Assembly (NCBI GenBank): GCA_900771425.1
Contig: CAAGNV010000098.1
Span: 1-25,116 of the forward strand
Source: Bacteroidaceae bacterium
GTDB taxonomy: Bacteria > Bacteroidota > Bacteroidia > Bacteroidales > Bacteroidaceae
Length of the DNA: 25,116 nt
Reading direction: 5' to 3'
Of this stretch, positions 15,276-22,652 are shown piece by piece; position 1 is the first letter of the stretch, and the number at the start of each line of letters is the position of its first letter. Position numbers and translations under genes: made by a program. Below the pieces are notes generated by a model, which searched no databases, was not told where the DNA came from, and saw only the letters and a program-made list of their open reading frames with translations.

Positions 15276-16079
15276 CTATCGGATATTCTTGACAGACTTT
15301 GCTTCGTTCCAGTATTTGTCCATCTCCTCAAGCGTGAGTTCTTTTATCTGCCGGCCTGACTCTTTAGCCTTCTGCTCAACATAGTTGAACCGAGAAATGA
15401 ACTTTTGGTTAGTATGTTCGAGCGCGGTATCGGGATTGATATGATAAAGTCGTGCAGCATTGATGAGGCTGAACATTATATCGCCGAACTCACGTGTTGC
15501 CTTGTCACGGTCCATGCTCTCAATCTCTGTTTCGAATTCGCCGATTTCTTCCTTTACCTTTGCCCATACATCGTGACGGTCCTGCCAGTCGAATCCTACG
15601 TTGCTTGCCTTTTCCTGTATGCGGTCTGCCTTTATAACCGAAGGCAACGCATCGGGCACACCACTGAGCACTGTCTTGTTACCGTCCTTTTCCTTTGTCT
15701 TCAGTTGCTCCCAGTTTTGCAGCACTTGTTCCGTCCCATTTACAGACACATCGCCATACACATGCGGATGACGGTATATCAATTTGTCACACAGTTTGTT
15801 GCATACATCGGCAATATCGAACGCACCTTGCTCGCTGCCAATCTTTGCATAGAACACTATGTGTAGCAACACATCTCCCAGTTCCTTGCAGATATTGGCT
15901 GTGTCGTTTTTCAACAATGCGTCGCATAGTTCGTATGTCTCTTCTATGGTGTTAGGGCGCAATGATTCGTTGGTTTGTTTACGGTCCCATGGGCATTTTT
16001 CACGCAGAGTGTCCATCACTTCGAGCAATCGGCCGAATGCCTTGAGCTGTTCCTCACGGCTGTTTATGTCAGTATTCAT
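15276..16079 (-). CDS. mazG: Nucleoside triphosphate pyrophosphohydrolase MazG
   Basis: MazG converts NTPs and dNTPs to NMPs and pyrophosphate, cleaning the pool and affecting stress signalling. The 267 residues contain two MazG-fold domains, as in E. coli (263 residues). The N-terminal one has CPWDRKQTNESLRPNTIEETYE (key acidic residues Glu46, Glu47 and Glu50) and KELGDVLLH near 65-73. The C-terminal one has KVKEEIGEFE near 175-184 and EFGDIMFSLIN near 197-207, which carry the metal-binding acidic residues of the active domain. Asp31 lies in the CPWD motif. It is a single leftward gene with its own -7 box at 16115-16122, and the second 21-bp array lies downstream. Confidence 0.95.
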   Translation of the reverse strand: MNTDINSREEQLKAFGRLLEVMDTLREKCPWDRKQTNESLRPNTIEETYELCDALLKNDTANICKELGDVLLHIVFYAKIGSEQGAFDIADVCNKLCDKLIYRHPHVYGDVSVNGTEQVLQNWEQLKTKEKDGNKTVLSGVPDALPSVIKADRIQEKASNVGFDWQDRHDVWAKVKEEIGEFETEIESMDRDKATREFGDIMFSLINAARLYHINPDTALEHTNQKFISRFNYVEQKAKESGRQIKELTLEEMDKYWNEAKSVKNIR

Positions 16080-16114
16080 TGTCAGTTATGAATTAATAGT
16101 TTGTAATCTGACCA

Positions 16115-16122
16115 CAAAGGTA
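16115..16122 (-). promoter_or_regulatory. mazG promoter (-7 box TACCTTTG)
   Basis: The minus strand reads TACCTTTG, the same box as before the GTPase gene. A -33 TTTG is not visible at the usual distance. Initiation near 16108 gives a leader of about 28 nt to the ATG at 16079. Confidence 0.55.
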
Positions 16123-16239
16123 GTGATAAATTATTGAAAAGTGGAAGGCGAAGGTTGAAAATCTACAGTCAAAGCAGAATAATTGAGAATGTAGTCGCAT
16201 AAATATGGTTACAGTAATATCATATTCAATTATTATTTG

Positions 16240-16247
16240 TATATTTG
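16240..16247 (+). promoter_or_regulatory. Promoter (-7 box TATATTTG) of the lipoprotein-lyase genes
   Basis: TATATTTG fits TAnnTTTG, and initiation would be near 16255. This rules out a TTG start at 16237 and supports the ATG at 16315. The first transcribed bases include TATGC (16257-16261) and GCATA (16267-16271), which can form a small 5' hairpin. Confidence 0.55.
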
Positions 16248-16314
16248 CACTGAAAATATGCTAAAAGCATACATAGATAACATTTTTACCGTTTACAATA
16301 AAAGAAAGAAAAAG

Positions 16315-16785
16315 ATGAAGAAACTTATATTAGCATCCATCGCACTTATTATCGGTACATTCACAATGCAGTCATGTCTCGGCGACGATGACAAGCAATC
16401 AGAAGCAACATGCTCATATATCGCAGGTCTTGATTCCATTGGATTCAGCAATCCAGCCGACACCATCTACATACAAGCCATTTACGACGCAATGGCTTCG
16501 AAAGAAATGCAACTCGTCGATGCCAATTCCATGTTCCAGACATCAAGCAAGGCTACGACCTATGAATCAGCAATACACCACTGCCACAATCTGGCCATAG
16601 AGCAATATAAGGAGCGCATACTTGCTGCCGGCACCAAACAGTTGAAGAACATCATACGTATCAACACCAACGACTCGCTCGACGTGAGCAAGTTAGGCGA
16701 TTTCACGGTCAAGTATTCCCTGTTCGGCTACGCTCCATTCTATGATGACTATCAATTGATAGCCAAAATACTTAAGACTTACTAA
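16315..16785 (+). CDS. Small putative lipoprotein of unknown function
   Basis: A 156-residue protein I cannot assign to a family. It begins MKKLILASIALIIG, a lipoprotein signal peptide with the modified cysteine at residue 21 (TMQSC). The next residues, LGDDDKQSE, are acidic; this resembles the lipoprotein export signal that sends Bacteroidota lipoproteins to the cell surface (inference). The rest looks mostly helical, with many Ala, Gln and Asp and no enzyme motif. The start follows the promoter at 16240-16247. The rhamnogalacturonan lyase begins 13 nt after the stop, so the two are probably co-transcribed. A binding or accessory role beside the lyase is possible, but only the neighbourhood suggests it. 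Confidence 0.75.
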   Translation: MKKLILASIALIIGTFTMQSCLGDDDKQSEATCSYIAGLDSIGFSNPADTIYIQAIYDAMASKEMQLVDANSMFQTSSKATTYESAIHHCHNLAIEQYKERILAAGTKQLKNIIRINTNDSLDVSKLGDFTVKYSLFGYAPFYDDYQLIAKILKTY

Positions 16786-16798
16786 ACAGTCTTTCATT

Positions 16799-18700
16799 AT
16801 GAACCTTTACCAATCAAACAAACTATCATTTACAATTAGACACAACATCGTAACACTCATTGCAGGGCTGATGTTTCTTGTTTCAAATACAACCGAAGCA
16901 CAGCCACGCTATGATTATGCACACATCCAGCGTGAAACCCTCGGGCGAGGACTCGTCGCTGTACCGTCGGATGGCGGCGACAGCGTCATCGTAACCTGGC
17001 GATACCTTGAGGAAGACCCTATTGATGTGGCATTTAACCTCTACTGCAATGGCAAGTTGACAAATAAAAAGCCTATCAATGCGGCAACGCACGTCAAGTT
17101 GGCAAGCAGCGTAGTCAATACTCCGACCTACGAACTGCGTACCGTTGAAGACGGAAAAGAATCACATCGTAAAGATGCCAAGTTCGTGCTGAAACCACAG
17201 AGTCCATGCTCCTACATATCCATACCGCTCAGCCGGCCGCAAGGTTCGGCAACACCTGACAGCAGGCACTATGAATATACAGCGAACGACTGCTCAGTCG
17301 GAGATGTCGATGGCGACGGAGAGTACGAAATCATACTGAAGTGGGAACCGACCAATGCACACGACAATGCACACGACGGCTATACCGGAAACGTACTCTT
17401 TGACTGCTACCGTCTCGACGGGACGAAACTTTGGCGCATCGACCTCGGCCGTAACATACGGGCAGGGGCACACTATACGCAGTTCATGGTATATGACTTC
17501 GACGGCGACGGACGTGCCGAGATGATTTGCAAGACCAGCGACGGCACAACCGACGGCACCGGAACCGTCATAGGCAATCCATTTGCCGACTATGTAGAGA
17601 CCAACGGACGCATATACACCGGCAACGAATACCTTACCGTCTTCGAAGGACTCACAGGCAAGGCACTCGCCACGGTAGATTATGTTCCGCAACGAGGAAA
17701 CATGCAAGCATGGGGCGACAACCGTGCCAACCGATGCGAACGCTACCTTGCAGCCGTAGCCTACCTCGACGGTAAGCGACCAAGCGCAGTCATGTGCCGG
17801 GGTTACTACACCCGCACCGTACTTGCAGCATGGGACTGGGACGGAAAGAATCTCAGCCAGCGATGGGTATTCGACACAGACAGAGGATGGCAGCAATATG
17901 CCGGACAAGGTAACCATAACCTACGCGTAGCAGATGTCGATGCCGACGGATGCGACGAAATCATCTATGGTTCAATGTGTATTGACCATAACGGCAAAGG
18001 ACTATATAATACGCGGATGGGCCACGGCGACGCCATTCACCTCTATGCCTTCTATCCTGATTCAGACAACCTGCAGGTTTGGGATGTCCACGAAAACAAG
18101 CGCGACGGATCCACATTCCGCAACGCAGCTACAGGCGAAGTGCTCTTCCAGGTAAAAGCGAACTTCGACGTAGGCAGAGGCATGGCTGCAGACATCGACC
18201 CGACGAACTGGGGACTTGAAATGTGGTCAGCCGGAAGTTTCGGCATACGCAACATCAAGGGAGATGTCATCAGCACAGGGCGCGTATCGACTAACTTCGC
18301 AATATGGTGGGACGGAGACCTCAACCGTGAACTGCTCGACGGAGCACGTATCTCAAAATACGACACGCAGACACGGCAGGCAGAAATCATAAAGGACCTC
18401 AACCGTGAAGGATGCACCTTCAACAACGGGTCAAAGAGCAATCCTTGCCTCGAGGCCGACATCGTAGGCGATTGGCGCGAAGAGGTAATAGTACGCACAC
18501 GCGACAACAGCGAACTGCGCATATACGTGACCGACCTCCCTACCCCGTTCCGCTTCCACACGTTCATGCAAGACATTCCATATAGAATAAGCGTAGCAAC
18601 ACAAAACGTAGCATACAACCAACCATCTGAACCAGGCTTCTATTTTGGTTCAGACGTAAAGAAAGGACAAACTATAAGAGGATGGATTTTCAAGCAATAA
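16799..18700 (+). CDS. Rhamnogalacturonan lyase, polysaccharide lyase family 11
   Basis: This enzyme cuts the rhamnose-galacturonate backbone of pectin RG-I by beta-elimination, like YesW and YesX of Bacillus subtilis. The 633 residues begin with a signal peptide cleaved near residue 35 (TEAQ). An N-terminal beta-sandwich segment follows (LGRGLVAVPSDGGDSVIVTWR, key residues at 48-67). Then comes the propeller with calcium-binding DxDxDG loops: DVDGDGEYE at 169-177, DFDGDGRAE at 233-241 and DVDADGCDE at 379-387. The C-terminal part keeps EADIVGDWREE. The length is normal for PL11. No SusC/SusD pair lies in the window, so this is an orphan enzyme beside one small lipoprotein. The last 19 bp overlap the start of the HD-domain gene. 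Confidence 0.93.
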   Translation: MNLYQSNKLSFTIRHNIVTLIAGLMFLVSNTTEAQPRYDYAHIQRETLGRGLVAVPSDGGDSVIVTWRYLEEDPIDVAFNLYCNGKLTNKKPINAATHVKLASSVVNTPTYELRTVEDGKESHRKDAKFVLKPQSPCSYISIPLSRPQGSATPDSRHYEYTANDCSVGDVDGDGEYEIILKWEPTNAHDNAHDGYTGNVLFDCYRLDGTKLWRIDLGRNIRAGAHYTQFMVYDFDGDGRAEMICKTSDGTTDGTGTVIGNPFADYVETNGRIYTGNEYLTVFEGLTGKALATVDYVPQRGNMQAWGDNRANRCERYLAAVAYLDGKRPSAVMCRGYYTRTVLAAWDWDGKNLSQRWVFDTDRGWQQYAGQGNHNLRVADVDADGCDEIIYGSMCIDHNGKGLYNTRMGHGDAIHLYAFYPDSDNLQVWDVHENKRDGSTFRNAATGEVLFQVKANFDVGRGMAADIDPTNWGLEMWSAGSFGIRNIKGDVISTGRVSTNFAIWWDGDLNRELLDGARISKYDTQTRQAEIIKDLNREGCTFNNGSKSNPCLEADIVGDWREEVIVRTRDNSELRIYVTDLPTPFRFHTFMQDIPYRISVATQNVAYNQPSEPGFYFGSDVKKGQTIRGWIFKQ

Positions 18701-19218
18701 TTGATAAATACTACCCCGAAAAAGGGAAATTGCGACAGACACTGATGGTACACAGCCGCAGTGTGGCAGACAAGGCACTGCGACTTGCCGGCCTTCACCC
18801 AGAGATGAACCTCGACACCACATTCATTGAAGAAGCCGCAATGCTTCACGACCTTGGAGTATTCAGATGCAATGCTCCCGACATCTTCTGCTTTGGCAAT
18901 CAGCCATATATATGCCACGGCAGCATTGGCGCAGAGATACTTCGGGCAGAAGGATTCGAACGACATGCACTCGTCTGCGAGCGTCATACCGGCACAGGAC
19001 TGACACTCGACTATATCTTACAAAACGATTTGCCAATACCTCACCGGAATCTCTGTCCCGTTTCACTCGAAGAACAAATAATCTGCTACGCCGACAAATT
19101 CTTTTCAAAGACACGTCTCGATGCCGAGAAGACACCCGAGCAAGCGCTCAAGTCAGTAAGCAAATGGGGGACCGACTGTGCCGAGAAGTTCAAAGAATGG
19201 ATGCAGATGTTTGAATGA
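18682..19218 (+). CDS. HD-domain (HDIG-type) hydrolase
   Basis: A 178-residue cytoplasmic protein of the HD phosphohydrolase superfamily. The metal ligands are visible in order: His24 (VHSRSV), His56-Asp57 (LHDLGV), His79 (CHG), His95, His102 (RHTGTG) and Asp138 (CYADKF). This pattern is common in small HDIG proteins that act on nucleotides or related phosphates; the substrate is unknown. The ATG at 18682 lies inside the end of the lyase gene (19-bp overlap, different frame). Residues 1-22 before the first ligand look native (FQAIIDKYYPE), so the overlap is real and implies translational coupling. No function ties it to pectin use, so the overlap may just reflect tight packing. grpE downstream has its own promoter. 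Confidence 0.85.
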   Translation: MDFQAIIDKYYPEKGKLRQTLMVHSRSVADKALRLAGLHPEMNLDTTFIEEAAMLHDLGVFRCNAPDIFCFGNQPYICHGSIGAEILRAEGFERHALVCERHTGTGLTLDYILQNDLPIPHRNLCPVSLEEQIICYADKFFSKTRLDAEKTPEQALKSVSKWGTDCAEKFKEWMQMFE

Positions 19219-19265
19219 AACAGATAAACACACTGGATACTTGTTCGTGACATTCTGTCCGACAA

Positions 19266-19298
19266 TTTGTATGAACTGCCGACATGGCACAAAGTTTG
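19266..19298 (+). promoter_or_regulatory. grpE-dnaJ promoter
   Basis: TTTG at 19266-19269 and AAAGTTTG at 19291-19298 (one base off TAnnTTTG) are 21 bases apart. Initiation near 19305 excludes the in-frame ATG at 19284 and supports 19344. I see no CIRCE element (TTAGCACTC with its inverted partner) nearby, so HrcA control is not indicated. Confidence 0.55.
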
Positions 19299-19343
19299 CA
19301 CAAGACAAGTCTGAAACTACAAACCAAAAACTCCAAGAAAGAA

Positions 19344-19943
19344 ATGAAACAAAAAGAAGAAAATCAGGAAGCAAGAGAGATAGAAATAGAAGACGGAGAG
19401 CAAACTGCTACTGAAAGCAATCAGGAGCAGACAGAATCAACAGAGCAAAAGGCTGAAGACGAACAACCTACAGCCGATGACAATAGCACCGAATCGCAAC
19501 TGGCAAAGGCTCTGGAAGAAATTGCAGAACTGAAAGACAAGAACCTTCGACAGATTGCAGAGTTCGACAATTACCGCAAACGCGTAATCAAAGAGAAAGC
19601 AGAACTCATACTCAATGGAGGCGAAAAGGTGCTCACTGCCATTTTGCCGACAATCGACGACCTTGAACGCGCACAAAATGGCATGGACAAAATGACTGAC
19701 GTTGACGCTATCAAGGAAGGAGTAAACCTCATCATTGACAAGTTCACAAAGTTCTTGAAAGCACAGGGCGTTGAAGCCATCGACACAAAAGACAAAGACT
19801 TCGACGTTAACTATCATGAGGCAATCACCATGATACCTGCACCAACACCTGAAATGAAAGGCAAGGTCATTGATTGCACCACCAAAGGATATACCCTCAA
19901 CGGCAAAGTAATACGATACTCACAAGTAGTAGTCGGAGAATAA
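19344..19943 (+). CDS. grpE: Nucleotide exchange factor GrpE
   Basis: GrpE releases ADP from DnaK in the Hsp70 cycle. From the ATG at 19344 it has 199 residues, close to E. coli GrpE (197). An in-frame ATG at 19284 would add 20 residues but lies before the predicted transcription start. The first 55 residues are highly acidic and low in complexity (Glu, Gln, Thr). The long helix follows (LAKALEEIAELKDKNLRQIAE), then FDNYRKRV and the C-terminal beta domain. That domain carries the signature VNYHEAITMIPAP and ends with GYTLNGKVIRYSQVVV. dnaJ starts 33 nt after the stop, so grpE and dnaJ form an operon. dnaK is not in the window. Confidence 0.95.
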   Translation: MKQKEENQEAREIEIEDGEQTATESNQEQTESTEQKAEDEQPTADDNSTESQLAKALEEIAELKDKNLRQIAEFDNYRKRVIKEKAELILNGGEKVLTAILPTIDDLERAQNGMDKMTDVDAIKEGVNLIIDKFTKFLKAQGVEAIDTKDKDFDVNYHEAITMIPAPTPEMKGKVIDCTTKGYTLNGKVIRYSQVVVGE

Positions 19944-19976
19944 GTCAACACAACAGCAATAACCAATTAGTTGATA

Positions 19977-21131
19977 ATGGCAAAGAGAGATTACTACGAG
20001 GTACTTGGCGTTGACAAGTCTGCCAGTGCCGACGAGATAAAGCGCGCTTACAAAAAGATGGCAATCCAGTATCATCCAGACCGCAATCCGGGTGACAAGG
20101 AGGCAGAAGCCAAGTTCAAGGAGGCAGCCGAAGCCTATGACATCCTGCGCGACCCAGACAAGCGTCAACGCTACGACCAATTCGGACCAGATGCCTTCGA
20201 CGGCACAGGTGGATTCGGCGGAGGTCAAGGCATGGACATGAACGACATATTCTCCATGTTCGGCGACATATTCGGAGGATTCGGCGGGTTCGGAGGATTC
20301 GGCGGCGGAGGAGGAAGCCGTCAGCCAGCACGCCATAAGGGCCAAGACCAGCGTCTGAAAGTAGAATTGACACTCAACGAGATTGTTTACGGTACTACCA
20401 AGAAGTTCCGACTCCATAAGCATGTGGCATGTACTCATTGCCACGGTACAGGCAGCAGCGACGGACATACAGACACTTGTCCTACATGTCACGGCACAGG
20501 AACGGTCATCCGCCAGCAACAGAGTTTCCTCGGTACTATACGTACACAGGCACCATGTCCGAACTGTCATGGCGAAGGCAAAGTCATCCGCGACATCTGC
20601 GAGCATTGCGGTGGTGACGGAATCGTCAAAGGCGACGAAATCGTCGAAGTGAACTTCCCTGCCGGAATGGTCGAAGGTATGGTACTCAACGTACCAGGCA
20701 AAGGTGGTGCCGGCAAGCACGGCGGCATAAACGGCGATTTGCAGATCATCATTCAGGAGAAGAAAGACGATCAACTCATACGTGAAGAGAACGACCTCAT
20801 CTACAACCTTGTCATATCTATTCCTCAAGCAATACTCGGAGGACAAGTCGAAGTCCCGACCATTGACGGCAAGACAACTATCACCATACAGCCTGGCACA
20901 CAACCAGAAACCATTATGCGGCTCCGTGGAAAAGGTATCCCGGAAGTACAAGGCATGTACAAAGGTCAGCGCGGCGACGAAATAATAAAGATAAGCGTTT
21001 TCGTACCCGAATCTATCTCTGCCGACGAGAAAGAACTCATACAGAAGTTGCAGAAAAGCGAAAACTTCATGCCTACCGACAGCATCAAGGAGAAGATCAA
21101 GCGTAAGTTTAAGTCATACTTCAACCTGTAA
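19977..21131 (+). CDS. dnaJ: Chaperone DnaJ (Hsp40)
   Basis: DnaJ delivers unfolded clients to DnaK and stimulates its ATPase. The 384 residues show all type I parts: J-domain with the HPD tripeptide at 33-35, a Gly/Phe linker at about 76-116, and four zinc-binding CxxCxGxG repeats at 152-159, 168-175, 194-201 and 208-215. The two C-terminal substrate domains follow. The linker DNA holds a short tandem run coding GGF repeats (around 20270-20310), which could change length by slippage. The ATG at 19977 gives the expected MAKRDYYEVLG start; a TTG two codons earlier is unlikely. It follows grpE by 33 nt and ends 21 bp before a stable hairpin. Confidence 0.97.
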   Translation: MAKRDYYEVLGVDKSASADEIKRAYKKMAIQYHPDRNPGDKEAEAKFKEAAEAYDILRDPDKRQRYDQFGPDAFDGTGGFGGGQGMDMNDIFSMFGDIFGGFGGFGGFGGGGGSRQPARHKGQDQRLKVELTLNEIVYGTTKKFRLHKHVACTHCHGTGSSDGHTDTCPTCHGTGTVIRQQQSFLGTIRTQAPCPNCHGEGKVIRDICEHCGGDGIVKGDEIVEVNFPAGMVEGMVLNVPGKGGAGKHGGINGDLQIIIQEKKDDQLIREENDLIYNLVISIPQAILGGQVEVPTIDGKTTITIQPGTQPETIMRLRGKGIPEVQGMYKGQRGDEIIKISVFVPESISADEKELIQKLQKSENFMPTDSIKEKIKRKFKSYFNL

Positions 21132-21152
21132 AGGCACATTAACAGCATAAAA

Positions 21153-21211
21153 GAACTCACCCACAGCCTCGCCTCGGTTAGAGGGAACGAAGCGGGTGAG
21201 TTCCTGTTTTA
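21153..21211. terminator. Large-loop terminator after dnaJ
   Basis: GAACTCACCC at 21153-21162 pairs perfectly with GGGTGAGTTC at 21194-21203. CTGTTTTA follows on the plus strand, and AAAA precedes on the left, so the stem can be longer and work both ways. The 31-base loop holds a second small stem (CCTC with GAGG). It ends the grpE-dnaJ transcript ahead of folC. Confidence 0.75.
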
Positions 21212-21265
21212 TAGTTCACGGCACATCAAACCAGACATCGTCATTAAAACCATAACAAACCATCA

Positions 21266-22516
21266 ATGAAATACTCCGACTATACCGAATATCTGTTTTC
21301 ACAGGTACCTATGTTTCAGAACATAGGCAAGGCTGCATATAAAGAAGGACTTGAGAATACCAACATTCTCGATGAGCATTTCGGGCATCCACATCGCAAG
21401 TTCCGCACGATACATGTTGCAGGAACAAACGGCAAAGGTTCGTGCTCACATAGCATCGCATCAGTACTTCAGGAAGCAGGATACAAAGTCGGGCTATTCA
21501 CGTCGCCGCATCTTATAGACTTTCGTGAGCGCATTCGTGTCAACGGAGATATGATACCTGAACAGTACGTAATGGACTTCATCGACAATGAAAAGTCATT
21601 CTTTGAGCCACTCTACCCTACATTCTTCGAACTCACGACTGCAATGGCATTCAAGTGGTTTGCCGAACAAGGAGTCGATGTAGCAGTCATCGAAGTAGGA
21701 CTAGGTGGCCGACTTGACTGCACCAACATCATAAGTCCAGACCTCAGCATCATCACCAACATCAGTTTCGACCACGTCAATCTGCTCGGCGACACCCTCA
21801 GCAAGATTGCATCGGAAAAGGCGGGAATCATAAAGGAAGGCACACCTGTAATAATAGGCGAACGGCATCCTGAGACCGAAGGAGTGTTCCGCGCCAAAGC
21901 GTACTCAGAGCATAGCAAGATTGTATTTGCAGAAGATGTGGTCACAAGCAACGACTACGACTTCGAGCTGAAAGGCATTTATCAGCAGAAGAACATCAAG
22001 ACAATACTTGCCGCAATCAGCGAACTGCGCCTTACACCTTATTATAATATAAGCGAAGAAGCAATCCTGAACGGTTTGAAACACGTAACAGTGAATACAG
22101 GACTCATGGGACGATGGCAGACAATTCACACAGCACCACTCGCAATATGTGATACAGGACATAATATCGGAGGCTTCACATTTCTTGTACCACAAATCAC
22201 AAGTCAGAAGTGCGAACAACTGCGCATCGTTTTCGGTATGGTAAACGACAAGGACGTGAGTGGCGTACTGAGCATGATGCCTAAGTCAGCAAAGTATTAT
22301 TTCACGCAGGCAAGCGTACATCGTGCCCTCCCGTCAACAGAGCTGAAGGCCATAGCCACAAAATACGGTTTATGCGGTGACACATTTACATCAGTGGAAG
22401 AAGCATACCGCCAAGCATTGTCGGATTCTTCAAACGATGACTTTATCTACGTCGGCGGAAGCAGTTATGTCGTAGCCGACCTGTTGACGAATATACAGCC
22501 AAAACAGTGCGTGTAG
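21266..22516 (+). CDS. folC: Folylpolyglutamate synthase / dihydrofolate synthase
   Basis: FolC adds glutamate to folates and, in the bifunctional form, makes dihydrofolate from dihydropteroate and glutamate. The 416 residues follow the Mur-ligase layout. The ATP loop GTNGKGS is at 53-59, TSPHL at 79-83, and VGLGGRLDCTN at 144-154 with metal-binding residues. SFDHVNLLG is at 167-175 and KAGIIKEG at 185-192. The C-terminal domain starts near 280 (GRWQ) and contains DTGHN at 296-300, the usual DxAHN motif with Gly for Ala. Whether it has one or both activities cannot be told from sequence. It follows the dnaJ terminator; I do not recognise a clear promoter in the 54 bp before it. Confidence 0.94.
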   Translation: MKYSDYTEYLFSQVPMFQNIGKAAYKEGLENTNILDEHFGHPHRKFRTIHVAGTNGKGSCSHSIASVLQEAGYKVGLFTSPHLIDFRERIRVNGDMIPEQYVMDFIDNEKSFFEPLYPTFFELTTAMAFKWFAEQGVDVAVIEVGLGGRLDCTNIISPDLSIITNISFDHVNLLGDTLSKIASEKAGIIKEGTPVIIGERHPETEGVFRAKAYSEHSKIVFAEDVVTSNDYDFELKGIYQQKNIKTILAAISELRLTPYYNISEEAILNGLKHVTVNTGLMGRWQTIHTAPLAICDTGHNIGGFTFLVPQITSQKCEQLRIVFGMVNDKDVSGVLSMMPKSAKYYFTQASVHRALPSTELKAIATKYGLCGDTFTSVEEAYRQALSDSSNDDFIYVGGSSYVVADLLTNIQPKQCV

Positions 22517-22561
22517 TTGCAATTTGACAACAAAAAGGAAAAAATTACTTAAATAATCAAT

Positions 22562-22588
22562 AAACGTTGCAAAATAATTTGCACGTTT
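22562..22588. promoter_or_regulatory. Dyad operator candidate before galM-galK
   Basis: TGCAAA (22568-22573) and TTTGCA (22578-22583) are perfect inverted arms around ATAA. The symmetry extends outward to AAACG and CGTTT with one extra base on the left side. The dyad overlaps the -33 TTTG at 22578-22581, a classical place for a repressor. The regulator is not in the window. Confidence 0.5.
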
Positions 22589-22609
22589 GAGAAAAAATCA
22601 TTTTATTTG
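22578..22609 (+). promoter_or_regulatory. galM-galK promoter
   Basis: TTTG at 22578-22581 and TTTATTTG at 22602-22609 (one base off TAnnTTTG) are 20 bases apart. Initiation near 22616 gives a leader of about 37 nt to the ATG at 22653 and excludes an in-frame TTG start at 22587. Confidence 0.6.
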
Positions 22610-22652
22610 CAATACAAATTCAAAACTAACCAATATAAAAAAACAAAGCATT

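Noticed and set aside
16237..16314. Longer N-terminus for the small lipoprotein
   Set aside because: The TTG lies within the -7 box region, and the lipoprotein signal begins at 16315.
19219..19343. CIRCE heat-shock operator before grpE
   Set aside because: I looked for TTAGCACTC and its inverted partner and found neither.
19920..20951. 343-residue open frame on the minus strand
   Set aside because: It is antisense to dnaJ, and its repetitive residues mirror the Gly/Phe and zinc-finger codons.
22587..22652. Longer N-terminus for galM from a TTG start
   Set aside because: The TTG lies between the -33 and -7 boxes, so it would not be transcribed.
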